A stretch of 64,000 nucleotides of DNA from Pseudomonadales bacterium (GTDB taxonomy: Bacteria > Pseudomonadota > Gammaproteobacteria > Pseudomonadales > Pseudohongiellaceae). The notes under the pieces are model-generated. The model was not told where the DNA came from. It worked only from the letters and a program-made list of their open reading frames with translations, and did not search any database. Both the position numbers and the translations under genes were made by a program. The stretch covers positions 639,001 to 703,000 of the forward strand of contig JACKOH010000001.1 of NCBI GenBank assembly GCA_024234395.1, written 5' to 3'. The first letter of the stretch is position 1. Every line of letters starts with the position of its first letter. Shown one piece after another: positions 26,918 through 35,457 of the stretch.

Positions 26918-28213
26918 TCAGTCCCAGTTCAGCGCGCCACCGGTTTTGTACTCCGTGACCCTGGTTTCGAAGAAATTCTTTTCTTTTCGCAGGTCCATGA
27001 TTTCCGACATCCAGGGGAATGGATTCTTCACTCCCTTGAACTGCTCCGGCAGACCGATCTGGACCAGTCTGCGATTGGCGATAAACTGCAGATATTCTTC
27101 CATCATGGCGGCGTTCATACCCAGGACACCGCGGGGCATGGTGTCCCTGGCATACTCGATTTCCAGTTGGGTGGCCTGAAGTATCATCTGGGTGACCTGC
27201 TCCTTCATGGAGTCGGTCCACAGATGCGGATTTTCCAGCTTGATCTGATTGATCATGTCGATACCGAAATTCAGGTGCATGGACTCGTCACGCAGAATAT
27301 ATTGAAACTGTTCTGACGTACCGGTCATCTTATTGCGTCGTCCCATGGACAGAATCTGGGTAAAGCCACAGTAGAAGAAGATTCCTTCCAGACAGCAGTA
27401 AAAGGCAACCAGATTGCTCAGCATCTGTTGATCCGCTTCTACAGTCCCCGTCTTGAAGGTGGGATCGGAAATTTCTTGCGTATACTTCAGCCCCCAGGCC
27501 GCCTTTTTCGCTACCGAGGGAATCTCGTGATACATGTTGAAAATTTCGCCCTCATCCATACCCAGTGACTCTATGCAGTACTGGTAGGCATGAGTATGGA
27601 TGGCTTCCTCGAAGGCCTGACGGAGGATGTACTGCCGGCATTCGGGATTGGTAATCAGACGATAGATAGCCAGTACCAGATTGTTGGCGACCAGCGAATC
27701 GGCAGTGGAAAAGAATCCCAGACTGCGTTTGACGATCAGTCGTTCATCGGGTGTCAGACCGCTTTCGCTCTTCCACAGGGCGATGTCCGCATTCATATTC
27801 ACTTCCTGCGGCATCCAGTGATTCGCACAGCCGTCCAGGTATTTCTGCCAGGCCCAGTCGTACTTGAACGGGACCAGTTGATTGAGATCGGCTCGGCAGT
27901 TGATCATCCGTTTGTCGTCAACTTTGACCCGGGCTGCGGTACCTTCCAGCTCTTCAATGCCGGCCTGAACATCCAGGTTTTCCAATTCGTTGATCGCTTG
28001 CTCCAGGGCCCTGTCATTGGCGGCTGCGTCGGCAGCATCAACCGCGTCATGCGTAATGGCGCCATCGTTACCGGATTTGCTTTCAGCCGGCCTGTCCGGT
28101 GCCGGTTTTGGAGCGACTGCCTTGGCAGGCGCCGGTTCCGCTATTTTCTTCTGAACTGGCGGCTCCGCCGGTACAGGTCTTTCCTCAGTATCGAATTCGT
28201 CCCAAGACAACAT
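26918..28213 (-). CDS. nrdB: Class Ia ribonucleotide reductase beta subunit
   Basis: This 431-residue R2 subunit carries the di-iron/tyrosyl radical cofactor that starts reduction of ribonucleoside diphosphates. Ferritin-like iron ligands are visible in RQAFEEAIHTHAYQYCIESLGMDEGEIFNMY and LRDESMHLNFGIDMI, and the C-terminal tail binds NrdA. About 110 residues precede the catalytic core. They begin MLSWDEF and continue as an Ala/Pro/Lys-rich linker, much as I recall for Pseudomonas NrdB. It lies 83 bases after nrdA, and is presumably controlled from the same NrdR-regulated promoter. Confidence 0.95.
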   Translation of the reverse strand: MLSWDEFDTEERPVPAEPPVQKKIAEPAPAKAVAPKPAPDRPAESKSGNDGAITHDAVDAADAAANDRALEQAINELENLDVQAGIEELEGTAARVKVDDKRMINCRADLNQLVPFKYDWAWQKYLDGCANHWMPQEVNMNADIALWKSESGLTPDERLIVKRSLGFFSTADSLVANNLVLAIYRLITNPECRQYILRQAFEEAIHTHAYQYCIESLGMDEGEIFNMYHEIPSVAKKAAWGLKYTQEISDPTFKTGTVEADQQMLSNLVAFYCCLEGIFFYCGFTQILSMGRRNKMTGTSEQFQYILRDESMHLNFGIDMINQIKLENPHLWTDSMKEQVTQMILQATQLEIEYARDTMPRGVLGMNAAMMEEYLQFIANRRLVQIGLPEQFKGVKNPFPWMSEIMDLRKEKNFFETRVTEYKTGGALNWD

Positions 28214-28296
28214 ATCATTCAGCCCTCGATCTCGTGTTCTTTTCTGCCGGGCGGTGGTTTCGCCTCAGCTTTCAGTCAACTGGTTTCTGCCCGCCG

Positions 28297-31149
28297 TTAT
28301 TGACAGGCCTCGCAATCCGGATCATCGATGGAGCAGGCCATGGGAACCGATGCCGGTTCCACCGCGACCTTGTTCAGCGATGAATCGGAAATAGTCGATT
28401 TTTCAGTCGTGGTCGCTGCCAGCGCACGCAGGTAATAGGTGGTTTTCAGTCCGCGCAACCAGGCCATGCGGTAAGTAATGTCCAGCTTCTTGCCGCTGGC
28501 CCCGGAAATATACAGGTTCAAAGATTGTGCCTGGTCAATCCATTTCTGACGACGGCTGGCGGCATCCACCAGCCAGCGGGGTTCTACCTCGAATGCGGTG
28601 GCGTACAACTGTTTGACGGCCTCCGGTACACGGTCGATCCGTTGCACACTGCCTTCGTAATACTTGAGATCATTGACCATGACGTTGTCCCACAGTCCCA
28701 GGTTCTTGAGATCTTTGACCAGATAGGGATTGACTACCGTGAACTCACCGGACAGATTGGATTTTACATAGAGGTTCTGGTACGTCGGTTCAATAGACTG
28801 GGAAACCCCGCTGATGTTGGCAATCGTCGCAGTCGGCGCAATCGCCATGACATTGGAATTGCGCATTCCCTTGTCCTGAATGCGATGTCGCAGTGTGTCC
28901 CAATCCAGGCGCTGCTCCATGTTGACATCCAGATACTCTTCACCGCGTTCCTGCTGCAGCAGTTTCAGAGAATCAATGGGCAGGATGCCTCGCTCCCAGA
29001 GTGAGCCCGGATAGCTCTCATAGCTGCCGCGTTCCTCGGCGAGTTCACTGGAGGACTGCAGGGCAAAGTAGCTGATCAGTTCCATGGACACGTCGGCAAA
29101 CTCTACAGCCCGGTCCGAGGCATACGGGATTTTCTGCGTGTACAGCGCATCCTGGAAACCCATGATTCCCATACCGATCGGGCGATGCTTGAAATTGGAA
29201 TTCTTTGCCTCCGGCACCGAGTAGTAGTTGATATCGATGACGTTATCCAGCATTCGTACCGCGGTACGGACAGTCTTCTGCAGTTTTTCCTGATCCAGTC
29301 CGCTCTCGTTCACGTGGTTGACCAGGTTGATGGATCCCAGGTTGCAGACCGCCACCTCGTCCTTGCTGGTGTTGAGTGTGATCTCGGTACACAGGTTGGA
29401 GGAATGGATTGTACCCACGTGCTGCTGTGGAGATCGGACGTTACAGGCGTCCTTGAAGGTCATCCAGGGATGGCCGGTTTCAAACAACATGGACAACATT
29501 TTGCGCCACAGGTCTCTGGCCTTGACGGTCTTGTAAATCTCCATCTGACCGGCCGCTGCCAGACGTTCGTACTCTTCGTAAGCGTCCTGGAAATCCTGTC
29601 CATGCAGGTCATGAAGCTCCGGCACATTGTTGGGGGAGAACAGGGTCCATTCCTGATCGTTGAATACCCGTTTCATGAACAGATCCGGGATCCAGTTGGC
29701 CGTGTTCATGTCGTGGGCACGACGACGGTCGTCACCGGTGTTTTTGCGCAGTTCCAGAAATTCCTCGATATCCAGGTGCCAGGTCTCCAGGTAGGAGCAC
29801 ACGGCGCCTTTGCGCTTGCCACCCTGATTGACCGCAACTGCGGTGTCATTAACGACCTTCAGGAATGGAACCACACCCTGGGATTTCCCATTGGTTCCCT
29901 TGATGTAGGCACCCAGCGCCCGTACCTGAGTCCAGTCGTTGCCCAGGCCGCCGGCCCATTTGGAGAGCATGGCGTTATCGCGGATGGCAGTGTAAATGCC
30001 GTAGAGGTCGTCGGGAACCGTGGTCAGGAAGCAGGACGATAACTGCGGTCGCAGGGTACCTGAATTAAACAGTTGCGGGGTTGAGACCATGTAGTCGAAA
30101 CTGGAGATCAGGTTATAGAACTCGATCGCTCGGGCCTCGCGATTTTCCTCGTTGCTGGCCAGACCCATCGCCACCCGCATGAAAAATACCTGGGGCAGTT
30201 CGAACCGAACCCCGTTGCTGTGAATAAAGTAACGATCGTAGAGAGTCTGCAGGCCCAGGTAAGTGAACTGCTGGTCGCGGTCGGCATTGAGTGCCTGACC
30301 AAGCATCTCCAGGTCATAGTCAAGCAGGTGGGGTGACAGCAGACCAAGCTCGACACCTTTCTCCACATAAGGCCGCAGCACTGATGCATATCGGTAATGC
30401 ATTTCAGACTGGGTGGCCTTGTCGGCGACGCCGAGAAAACTCAGGGCTTCGCTGCGCAGGGTATCCATCAGCAGCCGCGCGGTGACATAGGAGTAGTTGG
30501 GATCCTTCTCCACCATGGTGCGGGCCGTCATTACCAGGGACGTGCGTACATCTTCCATCTTGACGCCGGGATAGAGATTCTTCAGCGTCTCGTTATAAAT
30601 TTCATCGCCAGAGACATCTTCGAGCCCTTCGCAGGCTTCGCGAATGACTGTCTGCAGACGTTCAGTATCGAGTGGTCCACGGGTTCCATCCTCGAAGGTC
30701 ACTTCCAGCGCCGGTCGCGCGTCAAGTTGCTTCTTCTGTCGCTGTTCACGCTGTCGTGCCCGCTCGGCCCGGTACAGGACATAGCTGCGCGCGACATTGT
30801 GGTCGCCGCTGCGCATCAGGGCCAGTTCCACCTGGTCCTGGATATCCTCGATGTGGACAGTGCCGCCGGAGGGCATGCGACGTTTGAATGTTTCGGTAAT
30901 CTGTCTGCCAAGAGACTGCACCAGGTCATGGATTCTGCTGGATGCTGCCGCATTGCCACCCTCTACCGCCAGGTAGGCCTTGGTGATGGCGACGATGATC
31001 TTCGATTCATCATAGGAAACAACGGCACCGTTGCGCTTGATGACGCGCAACTGTCCGGGGGCCGTGCTGGCCATGTTGCCGCTGGCGGTTGTCTTTCTCG
31101 ACGGAGTGGTAAGGGAAGTTTCCCCTGGAGTTGGAACTTCAGTTTGCAT
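28297..31149 (-). CDS. nrdA: Class Ia ribonucleotide reductase alpha subunit, two ATP-cones
   Basis: This 950-residue catalytic subunit reduces all four ribonucleoside diphosphates to deoxy forms. The N-terminal ATP-cone (RVIKRNGAVVSYDESKIIVAI, about residues 33-120) is followed by a second, degenerate cone-like segment (LEVTFEDGTRGPLDTERLQ, about residues 148-240). This is the two-cone arrangement I recall from P. aeruginosa. The active-site region includes the NSGTLRPQLSSCFLTTV cysteine, CNLGSINL and the YSVPEAKNSNFKHRPIGMG block. The C-terminal pair CSIDDPDCEACQ supplies the shuttle cysteines. Nucleotide effectors at the first cone set overall activity. A 1.3-kb non-coding region with NrdR boxes lies upstream. 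Confidence 0.96.
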   Translation of the reverse strand: MQTEVPTPGETSLTTPSRKTTASGNMASTAPGQLRVIKRNGAVVSYDESKIIVAITKAYLAVEGGNAAASSRIHDLVQSLGRQITETFKRRMPSGGTVHIEDIQDQVELALMRSGDHNVARSYVLYRAERARQREQRQKKQLDARPALEVTFEDGTRGPLDTERLQTVIREACEGLEDVSGDEIYNETLKNLYPGVKMEDVRTSLVMTARTMVEKDPNYSYVTARLLMDTLRSEALSFLGVADKATQSEMHYRYASVLRPYVEKGVELGLLSPHLLDYDLEMLGQALNADRDQQFTYLGLQTLYDRYFIHSNGVRFELPQVFFMRVAMGLASNEENREARAIEFYNLISSFDYMVSTPQLFNSGTLRPQLSSCFLTTVPDDLYGIYTAIRDNAMLSKWAGGLGNDWTQVRALGAYIKGTNGKSQGVVPFLKVVNDTAVAVNQGGKRKGAVCSYLETWHLDIEEFLELRKNTGDDRRRAHDMNTANWIPDLFMKRVFNDQEWTLFSPNNVPELHDLHGQDFQDAYEEYERLAAAGQMEIYKTVKARDLWRKMLSMLFETGHPWMTFKDACNVRSPQQHVGTIHSSNLCTEITLNTSKDEVAVCNLGSINLVNHVNESGLDQEKLQKTVRTAVRMLDNVIDINYYSVPEAKNSNFKHRPIGMGIMGFQDALYTQKIPYASDRAVEFADVSMELISYFALQSSSELAEERGSYESYPGSLWERGILPIDSLKLLQQERGEEYLDVNMEQRLDWDTLRHRIQDKGMRNSNVMAIAPTATIANISGVSQSIEPTYQNLYVKSNLSGEFTVVNPYLVKDLKNLGLWDNVMVNDLKYYEGSVQRIDRVPEAVKQLYATAFEVEPRWLVDAASRRQKWIDQAQSLNLYISGASGKKLDITYRMAWLRGLKTTYYLRALAATTTEKSTISDSSLNKVAVEPASVPMACSIDDPDCEACQ

Positions 31150-31533
31150 GGTTTTCTCCGGTGTATTCTTTTGTGTGCGACCTGTAACTGCGTTTTTTGT
31201 TGTCGTTGATTGTCGTTATGAGCTTTGTCAACGTGTTCCGCCTGACCTGCGGTTCAGCTCTTCCTTGTCTGGTACTGCGGTGTCATCTGCTGCATTGATT
31301 GGATGTCTGGTTGGCCAGGTTTCCCTATGCAGATTCTTCTTTCCTGTTGCTGTGACTTGTTCCATAAAATCGGTTGGCTGTTCCTTGCCAGTTTCCCCAG
31401 ACTTCTGCCTCGTATGCTATCCAGTCTTCAATTCATTATTCGTTTTAAATTTCGATTCAATATTGTTGCAAATTGTTTTTCATTATTCTTATCTATCCTG
31501 CCGGCTAGTGCTGATTTCCTGCGGCCGGTACTC

Positions 31534-31573
31534 TTTTCAGATTTTCAGATTTTCAGATTTTCAGCTTTTCCCG
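31534..31573. repeat. 8-bp tandem repeat (TTTTCAGA)
   Basis: Three exact units of TTTTCAGA are followed by TTTTCAGC and the partial TTTTCCCG. The array lies about 385-425 bases upstream of the nrdA start, within its probable transcribed leader (A-rich in the RNA, as nrdA is on the minus strand). Such short repeats are prone to slippage. Confidence 0.85.
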
Positions 31574-31652
31574 ACCCCATTCGATCCTGGCTGATTCACC
31601 GCGCTCGTCTTTTTGCTGCGAAACAGCCCTATTTGTAACTGATCCCTGGTTA

Positions 31653-31757
31653 ACCACAATCAACCAGACCACAATCAACCAGACCACAATCAACCAGACC
31701 ACAATCAACCAGACCACTTTTAATCCGACTACTTTCAACTCAGCCACTTTCAACCAG
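31653..31757. repeat. 15-bp tandem repeat array in nrdA leader
   Basis: Four exact copies of ACCACAATCAACCAG (31653-31712) are followed by three diverged copies with the same 15-base period (31713-31757). On the minus strand one frame would read as a five-residue repeat (WLIVV). The frame has no credible start signal, so the array is treated as non-coding. Confidence 0.9.
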
Positions 31758-31902
31758 ACTCCGTTTCCCTGCGCTGAGTAGGTTGTGAATCGCAGCCATT
31801 GGTTCCCGGCTATTGCCCTTGGTCTATTGGCAACTGCCTGTTGATGGGCTCTGTCCCGCTGGCGGCTGTAGCCAACCCGGACCGAAAATCAGTCTGTGCC
31901 AT

Positions 31903-31918
31903 ATACTATATATTGTGT
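31903..31918. promoter_or_regulatory. NrdR box 1
   Basis: ATACTATATATTGTGT contains the core CTATATATTG, an exact match to the NrdR consensus core C-w-A-t-A-T-a-T-w-G, with good outer bases (TGT) on one side. It lies about 755 bases upstream of nrdA. NrdR represses ribonucleotide reductase genes when dATP and ATP are bound. Confidence 0.75.
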
Positions 31919-32117
31919 TTTTGCGGCTGGACTTTAGCACTTTTACAGTTTTATTTTTAAAGTCGCCGAAGACCGGTTGCTGTGGTCCGGTCCGAGGCGT
32001 ATTAAAGCTGTTGAAGTTGTTGAAACTGTCTGTCGACCGGCCACGTAAGCGCTCGAAATTCCGAGCTTTTTCTCATTGTAGAGGGTGATGGGGCCGGCCG
32101 GGGGTTACCCGATGCAA

Positions 32118-32133
32118 TTACAATATATAGGCT
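32118..32133. promoter_or_regulatory. NrdR box 2
   Basis: TTACAATATATAGGCT has the core CAATATATAG, an exact match to the NrdR core, but weaker flanks. Its centre is 215 bases from box 1. It would sit just downstream of the predicted minus-strand start near 32146, a position suited to repression. Confidence 0.6.
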
Positions 32134-32152
32134 GTCCGTAACCAGAGGACAC

Positions 32153-32181
32153 AAGATAATGCGGTTGGTAGCCTATTGCAA
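32153..32181 (-). promoter_or_regulatory. Candidate nrdAB promoter
   Basis: On the minus strand, -35 TTGCAA (32181-32176) and -10 TATCTT (32158-32153) are separated by 17 bases. Transcription would start near 32146, giving a leader of about 1 kb to nrdA. NrdR box 2 overlaps the early transcribed region. Confidence 0.4.
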
Positions 32182-32363
32182 GATGTTTTTTTGTGAAATT
32201 CTTGTGGGCAAGTTGTTAATAAATACGGGCACTAACCCAGCCTGGTCAGTATGCCCGGTAAAGGGGCGCGGCGAACCGCAGAGGGAGTAATTCCGGGCCA
32301 TTCAGGCGACCCGGCTGCGCTGTCGCGGTGCCGCCGCTGGCGCTGGATTGTGCAAAATCGTGA

Positions 32364-32379
32364 CCACTATATATAGTGT
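32364..32379. promoter_or_regulatory. NrdR box 3
   Basis: CCACTATATATAGTGT matches the NrdR consensus at 15 of 16 positions. Its central 14 bases, CACTATATATAGTG, are a perfect palindrome. It lies 68 bases past the argF stop codon, about 1.2 kb upstream of nrdA and about 246 bases from box 2. Confidence 0.8.
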
Positions 32380-32446
32380 TTCGTATTGGTGCAGTGCGGC
32401 TTCCCGGTTGCTGCCGGATTGACCGTCACAACCGAAGGAAAGCGTA

Positions 32447-33355
32447 TCAGTTAAGGAGATTGCTGATGCACAGATATTCCAGCAGAGCCCGCTGCGAATG
32501 CATACGGTTCTCGGCTTCGTCCCACACCACGCTATCCTCGGCGTCGATAATTTCGGCGCTGACTTCTTCACCGCGATGGGCCGGAAGGCAATGCATGAAC
32601 AGAGCACCGGCTCTGGCCCGGGACATCAGTTCGGCATTGACCTGGTAAGGCTTGAAAATTGCCAGCCGCTCCTGCTGCTCCGCTTCCTGTCCCATGGACG
32701 CCCAGACGTCGGTTACCACCAGGTCGACGTCTCTGACCGCCAGGTCGGGACTGTCACAAAGTTCCACCCGGTGGCTATGTCGACGCACCAGTTCCGGATC
32801 CGGTCCGTAACCTTCCGGAGCCGCGATTCGCAGTTCAAAGTCAAACACTTCCGAGGCGTTGATGTAGGACTGGCACATATTGTTGCCATCTCCTATCCAC
32901 GCTACCGATCTGCCGGCGATGGGTCCCCGGTGCTCAAGAAAGGTCTGCACATCAGCCAGCAATTGGCAGGGATGAAAGGAGTCGGTCAATGCGTTGATAA
33001 CAGGAACCCGGGAGTGACTGGCAAAGCGTTCCAGCATGCTGTGTTCAAAGGTTCGAATGGCAATGCAGTCCACCATGCGGGACAGGACTTTCGCACTGTC
33101 TTCCGGCGTTTCACCACGTCCCAGTTGGGAATCCTTGTTCGACAGGAAGATAGAACTGCCGCCGAGTCGGTTCATCGCCACTTCAAAGGCAACACGGGTG
33201 CGGGTCGACGACTTGTCAAACAACAGCGCCAGGGTGCGCCCGGCCAGGGAGGTACTGGGGTCGTCAGCCTGCTTCAGGTTGCTGGCCCGTTGCACAATGG
33301 CGAGCAGGTCCTTGGGTGGGAGATCCTTCAGCGTCAGAAAATGTTGAACTGCCAT
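32447..33355 (-). CDS. argF: Ornithine carbamoyltransferase
   Basis: This 302-residue anabolic enzyme condenses ornithine and carbamoyl phosphate to citrulline, the sixth step of arginine synthesis. The carbamoyl-phosphate motif is DKSSTRTRVAFE, the second is SRMVDCIAIRTFEHS with the HPCQ block (DSFHPCQLLADVQT), and the ornithine motif is FMHCLPAHRGEEV. The ATG at 33355 (MAVQHFL), with AGGAA eight bases ahead, is preferred over a longer frame to 33412. A terminator-like hairpin sits directly before the ribosome-binding site. argG lies 4.5 kb away and works later in the same pathway. Confidence 0.95.
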   Translation of the reverse strand: MAVQHFLTLKDLPPKDLLAIVQRASNLKQADDPSTSLAGRTLALLFDKSSTRTRVAFEVAMNRLGGSSIFLSNKDSQLGRGETPEDSAKVLSRMVDCIAIRTFEHSMLERFASHSRVPVINALTDSFHPCQLLADVQTFLEHRGPIAGRSVAWIGDGNNMCQSYINASEVFDFELRIAAPEGYGPDPELVRRHSHRVELCDSPDLAVRDVDLVVTDVWASMGQEAEQQERLAIFKPYQVNAELMSRARAGALFMHCLPAHRGEEVSAEIIDAEDSVVWDEAENRMHSQRALLEYLCISNLLN

Positions 33356-33370
33356 GATGGTTCCTGAATT

Positions 33371-33408
33371 GAAAAATAAAACCGGAGCTGGCAATTTGCC
33401 GAGCTCCG
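33371..33408 (-). terminator. Terminator/attenuator in the argF leader
   Basis: Hairpin CGGAGCT with AGCTCCG, extended by GGC/GCC around a single bulged G (33383-33408), is followed on the minus strand by GTTTTATTTTT (33382-33372). It ends only six bases before argF's ribosome-binding site. A terminator here can only act as an attenuator of argF or stop an upstream transcript. Confidence 0.65.
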
Positions 33409-33550
33409 TCAAGCTTGTCCTGGCATTAGTGAATCAGTCTGGAGAAAGGTGTCCGCCGGCCCCGGCGTCAATCTGGGCAGGCATTGTGTGGATGCTGTTC
33501 TGGATACTTTTAGCCGCTGCCTGTTACCGTGGTGCCAACCAATTGCACAA

Positions 33551-33575
33551 AATAAAAAAGGCAGCTCGCGCTACC
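33551..33575 (-). terminator. Intrinsic terminator upstream of argF
   Basis: On the minus strand, GGTAGC-GCGA-GCTGCC forms a 6-bp stem (one G-T pair) with a GNRA tetraloop (33575-33560), followed by TTTTTTATT. No minus-strand gene is recognised upstream to 33803. It may end a small RNA or form part of the argF leader. Confidence 0.6.
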
Positions 33576-33803
33576 TGAAGACGAGAATTCTAACGTAACT
33601 GCACAGGCGCAGGCAACTAGTTGAATTGTCGATAGAAATTCGTTCGGGGTCGGAAGCGAGTCACGACTGGCCACAGGCAGGAGGATCAGTCACCGTTGTT
33701 CGGGTCTGCCAGTACTGGCAAAGCTTCGGGCCTGGCTTCCGGTCTGCTGCAGTAACTCGAGACGATTGTGGTATAACAGGGTCCGCAAAGATTTGGGCAT
33801 CAG

Positions 33804-35363
33804 ATGAACCCGATAGAATTGAATCTTTTTCAAAGCCGAATCACCGCCGTCTGTGACGAGATGGGGATGGTACTGCGGCGTACCGCCTTTTCTCCCAATA
33901 TCAAGGACCGCCTGGATTTTTCCTGCGCCATTTTCGATCCCGCCGGCCAACTCTGTGCCCAGGCAGCCCATATCCCGGTCCACCTGGGCAGTATGGCCTA
34001 TGCAATGTGCTCCATAGTCGGCGATCTGGACTGGTCTGCAGGCGACATGCTGGTGGTCAATGATCCGTACCTGGGCGGCACGCATCTGCCTGATGTCACT
34101 CTGATCGCGCCGGTGTTCGAGGAACAGCAAGGCCGGCTGGCCGGTTTCGTTGCCAATCGAGCCCACCATGCGGATATTGGCTGTGATTCACCGGGCTCCA
34201 TGCCGATTTCCCGCAGTCTGGAAGAGGAGGGCCGGGTCATCCCGCCGACCTTTCTGTTTCGTGCCGGAGAGCTGCAGCCGGCGGCGCTGCGACTGTTGGG
34301 AGGGCGGGACGCTGTTGAGCTGGACACCGACTTTGCCGCCCAGTGCAGCGCCAACCAATGTGGCGTCCAACGCCTGCTCGCGTTGTTGTCCAAAATGGGC
34401 CTCGACGACTATCTGGTCGCGCTTGAGGAACTCAATGACTATGCCGACCGGCTTGCCGCCGCGGCCCTGGGCCAGCTCACTCCAGGCCAGTACCGGTTTG
34501 TGGATGTGCTGGATGACGATGGTGCCGGTCAGAGGGATATTACCGTGCAGGTGCTTCTGACTATCGGGACCGGGCAGGTCAGCCTGGATTTTACCGGTAC
34601 TGCCGATCAGGTGGCAGGCAATCTCAACTGCCCGGAATCGGTGGCTGCGGCCGCAGCCTTTTATGCGTTCCGCTGTCTGATGCCAGCCTACACGCCTGCC
34701 TGTGAAGGCGCGTTCCGGAGAGTCAGGCTGATTACCCGTGAGGGATCACTGGTTAACGCACGTCGGCCTGCCGCCGTAGCGGCCGGCAATGTGGAAACTT
34801 CCACCCGCCTGGTGGATGTCATTTTCGGCGCTCTGGCCCAGGCGTTACCAGAGCGCGTACCTGCGGCCGGTCAGGGTACTATGAACAACGTCGCCATGGG
34901 ATATATAGATCCCCAAAGCGGATCCCGCTGGGACTATTATGAAACGCTGGCCGGTGGCATCGGCGCGGGCCCGCACTTTCCGGGTCTGGATGCGGCCCAC
35001 AGCCATATGACCAACACCCTTAACACTCCGGTCGAGGTTCTGGAACTGCATTATCCGCTGCGGGTCAGACGTTACCAGTTGCGCCGTGGTAGTGGCGGGC
35101 GTGGCGCGCGAAGTGGAGGGGAGGGAGTGATTCGTGAATATGAGTTTCTCGCCCCGGCCCGGGTCAGCCTGTTGACCGAGCGACGTCTGCACGCACCCTG
35201 GGGACTGGCAGGGGGAGAATCCGGTGCGGTGGGCCGAAATCAACTGAATGGCCGGGACCTGGCTCCGAAATGCAGTTTCCTGGCCGGGCCCGGGGATCGT
35301 CTGGTGATTACCACTCCGGGTGGAGGCGGGCATGGAGCTGACACTGGCAGGGCATCTGTGTAG
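33804..35363 (+). CDS. Hydantoinase B/oxoprolinase family protein, orphan
   Basis: This 519-residue protein has the full HyuB domain: FQSRITAVCDEMGMVLRRTAFSPNIKDRLDFSCAIFD near the N-terminus, VNDPYLGGTHLPDVTLIAPVF, NRAHHADIGCDSPGSMP with probable metal-binding His residues, and the C-terminal GRGARSGGEGVIREYEFL. The family hydrolyses cyclic amides (hydantoins, 5-oxoproline) with ATP, together with HyuA, or carboxylates ketones as acetone carboxylase. No hyuA is adjacent, so it is an orphan subunit here. It starts with ATG at 33804. Confidence 0.85.
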   Translation: MNPIELNLFQSRITAVCDEMGMVLRRTAFSPNIKDRLDFSCAIFDPAGQLCAQAAHIPVHLGSMAYAMCSIVGDLDWSAGDMLVVNDPYLGGTHLPDVTLIAPVFEEQQGRLAGFVANRAHHADIGCDSPGSMPISRSLEEEGRVIPPTFLFRAGELQPAALRLLGGRDAVELDTDFAAQCSANQCGVQRLLALLSKMGLDDYLVALEELNDYADRLAAAALGQLTPGQYRFVDVLDDDGAGQRDITVQVLLTIGTGQVSLDFTGTADQVAGNLNCPESVAAAAAFYAFRCLMPAYTPACEGAFRRVRLITREGSLVNARRPAAVAAGNVETSTRLVDVIFGALAQALPERVPAAGQGTMNNVAMGYIDPQSGSRWDYYETLAGGIGAGPHFPGLDAAHSHMTNTLNTPVEVLELHYPLRVRRYQLRRGSGGRGARSGGEGVIREYEFLAPARVSLLTERRLHAPWGLAGGESGAVGRNQLNGRDLAPKCSFLAGPGDRLVITTPGGGGHGADTGRASV

Positions 35364-35457
35364 AATAGCCGCCCTCGGAACTCATGGAGCCATCTGCAGG
35401 TTCGAAACGTTCCGTAATCAGATGTCCGAATCCACTGCAAGTCACAGGTAGCATACG

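Larger units (their letters stand above)
31150..32446. other. Long non-coding region upstream of nrdA
   Basis: This gap of 1297 bases lies between argF's stop and nrdA's start, both genes on the minus strand. It holds three NrdR boxes, a plausible minus-strand promoter, a 15-bp tandem array and an 8-bp tandem array, each listed separately. Read from the promoter near 32150, the nrdA leader would be about 1 kb, unusually long. Short open frames on both strands show no ribosome-binding site, no protein-like composition and no recognisable family. The segment 31430-31570 is notably A/T-rich. Confidence 0.8.
33356..33803. other. Intergenic region between argF and hydantoinase B gene
   Basis: These 448 bases hold two minus-strand terminator-like hairpins (listed separately) and a plausible plus-strand -10 (TATAAC at 33772-33777) for the downstream gene. 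A 74-codon plus-strand frame with one hydrophobic segment overlaps both hairpins and argF's start, and is not accepted as a gene. Nothing else was recognised. Confidence 0.6.

Noticed and set aside
31553..31753. Minus-strand frame with a pentad repeat (WLIVV), pentapeptide-like.
   Set aside because: It follows from the 15-bp DNA repeat. There is no good start signal, the sequence would be a run of Val/Leu/Ile/Trp, and the rest is not protein-like.
31031..32088. Several plus-strand frames in the nrdA upstream region.
   Set aside because: Cys/Phe-rich random-looking translations with no ribosome-binding sites; one overlaps nrdA itself.
33354..33578. 74-codon plus-strand frame with a hydrophobic stretch upstream of hydantoinase B.
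   Set aside because: It overlaps the argF start, its ribosome-binding site and both terminator hairpins; no ribosome-binding site of its own and no recognised family.
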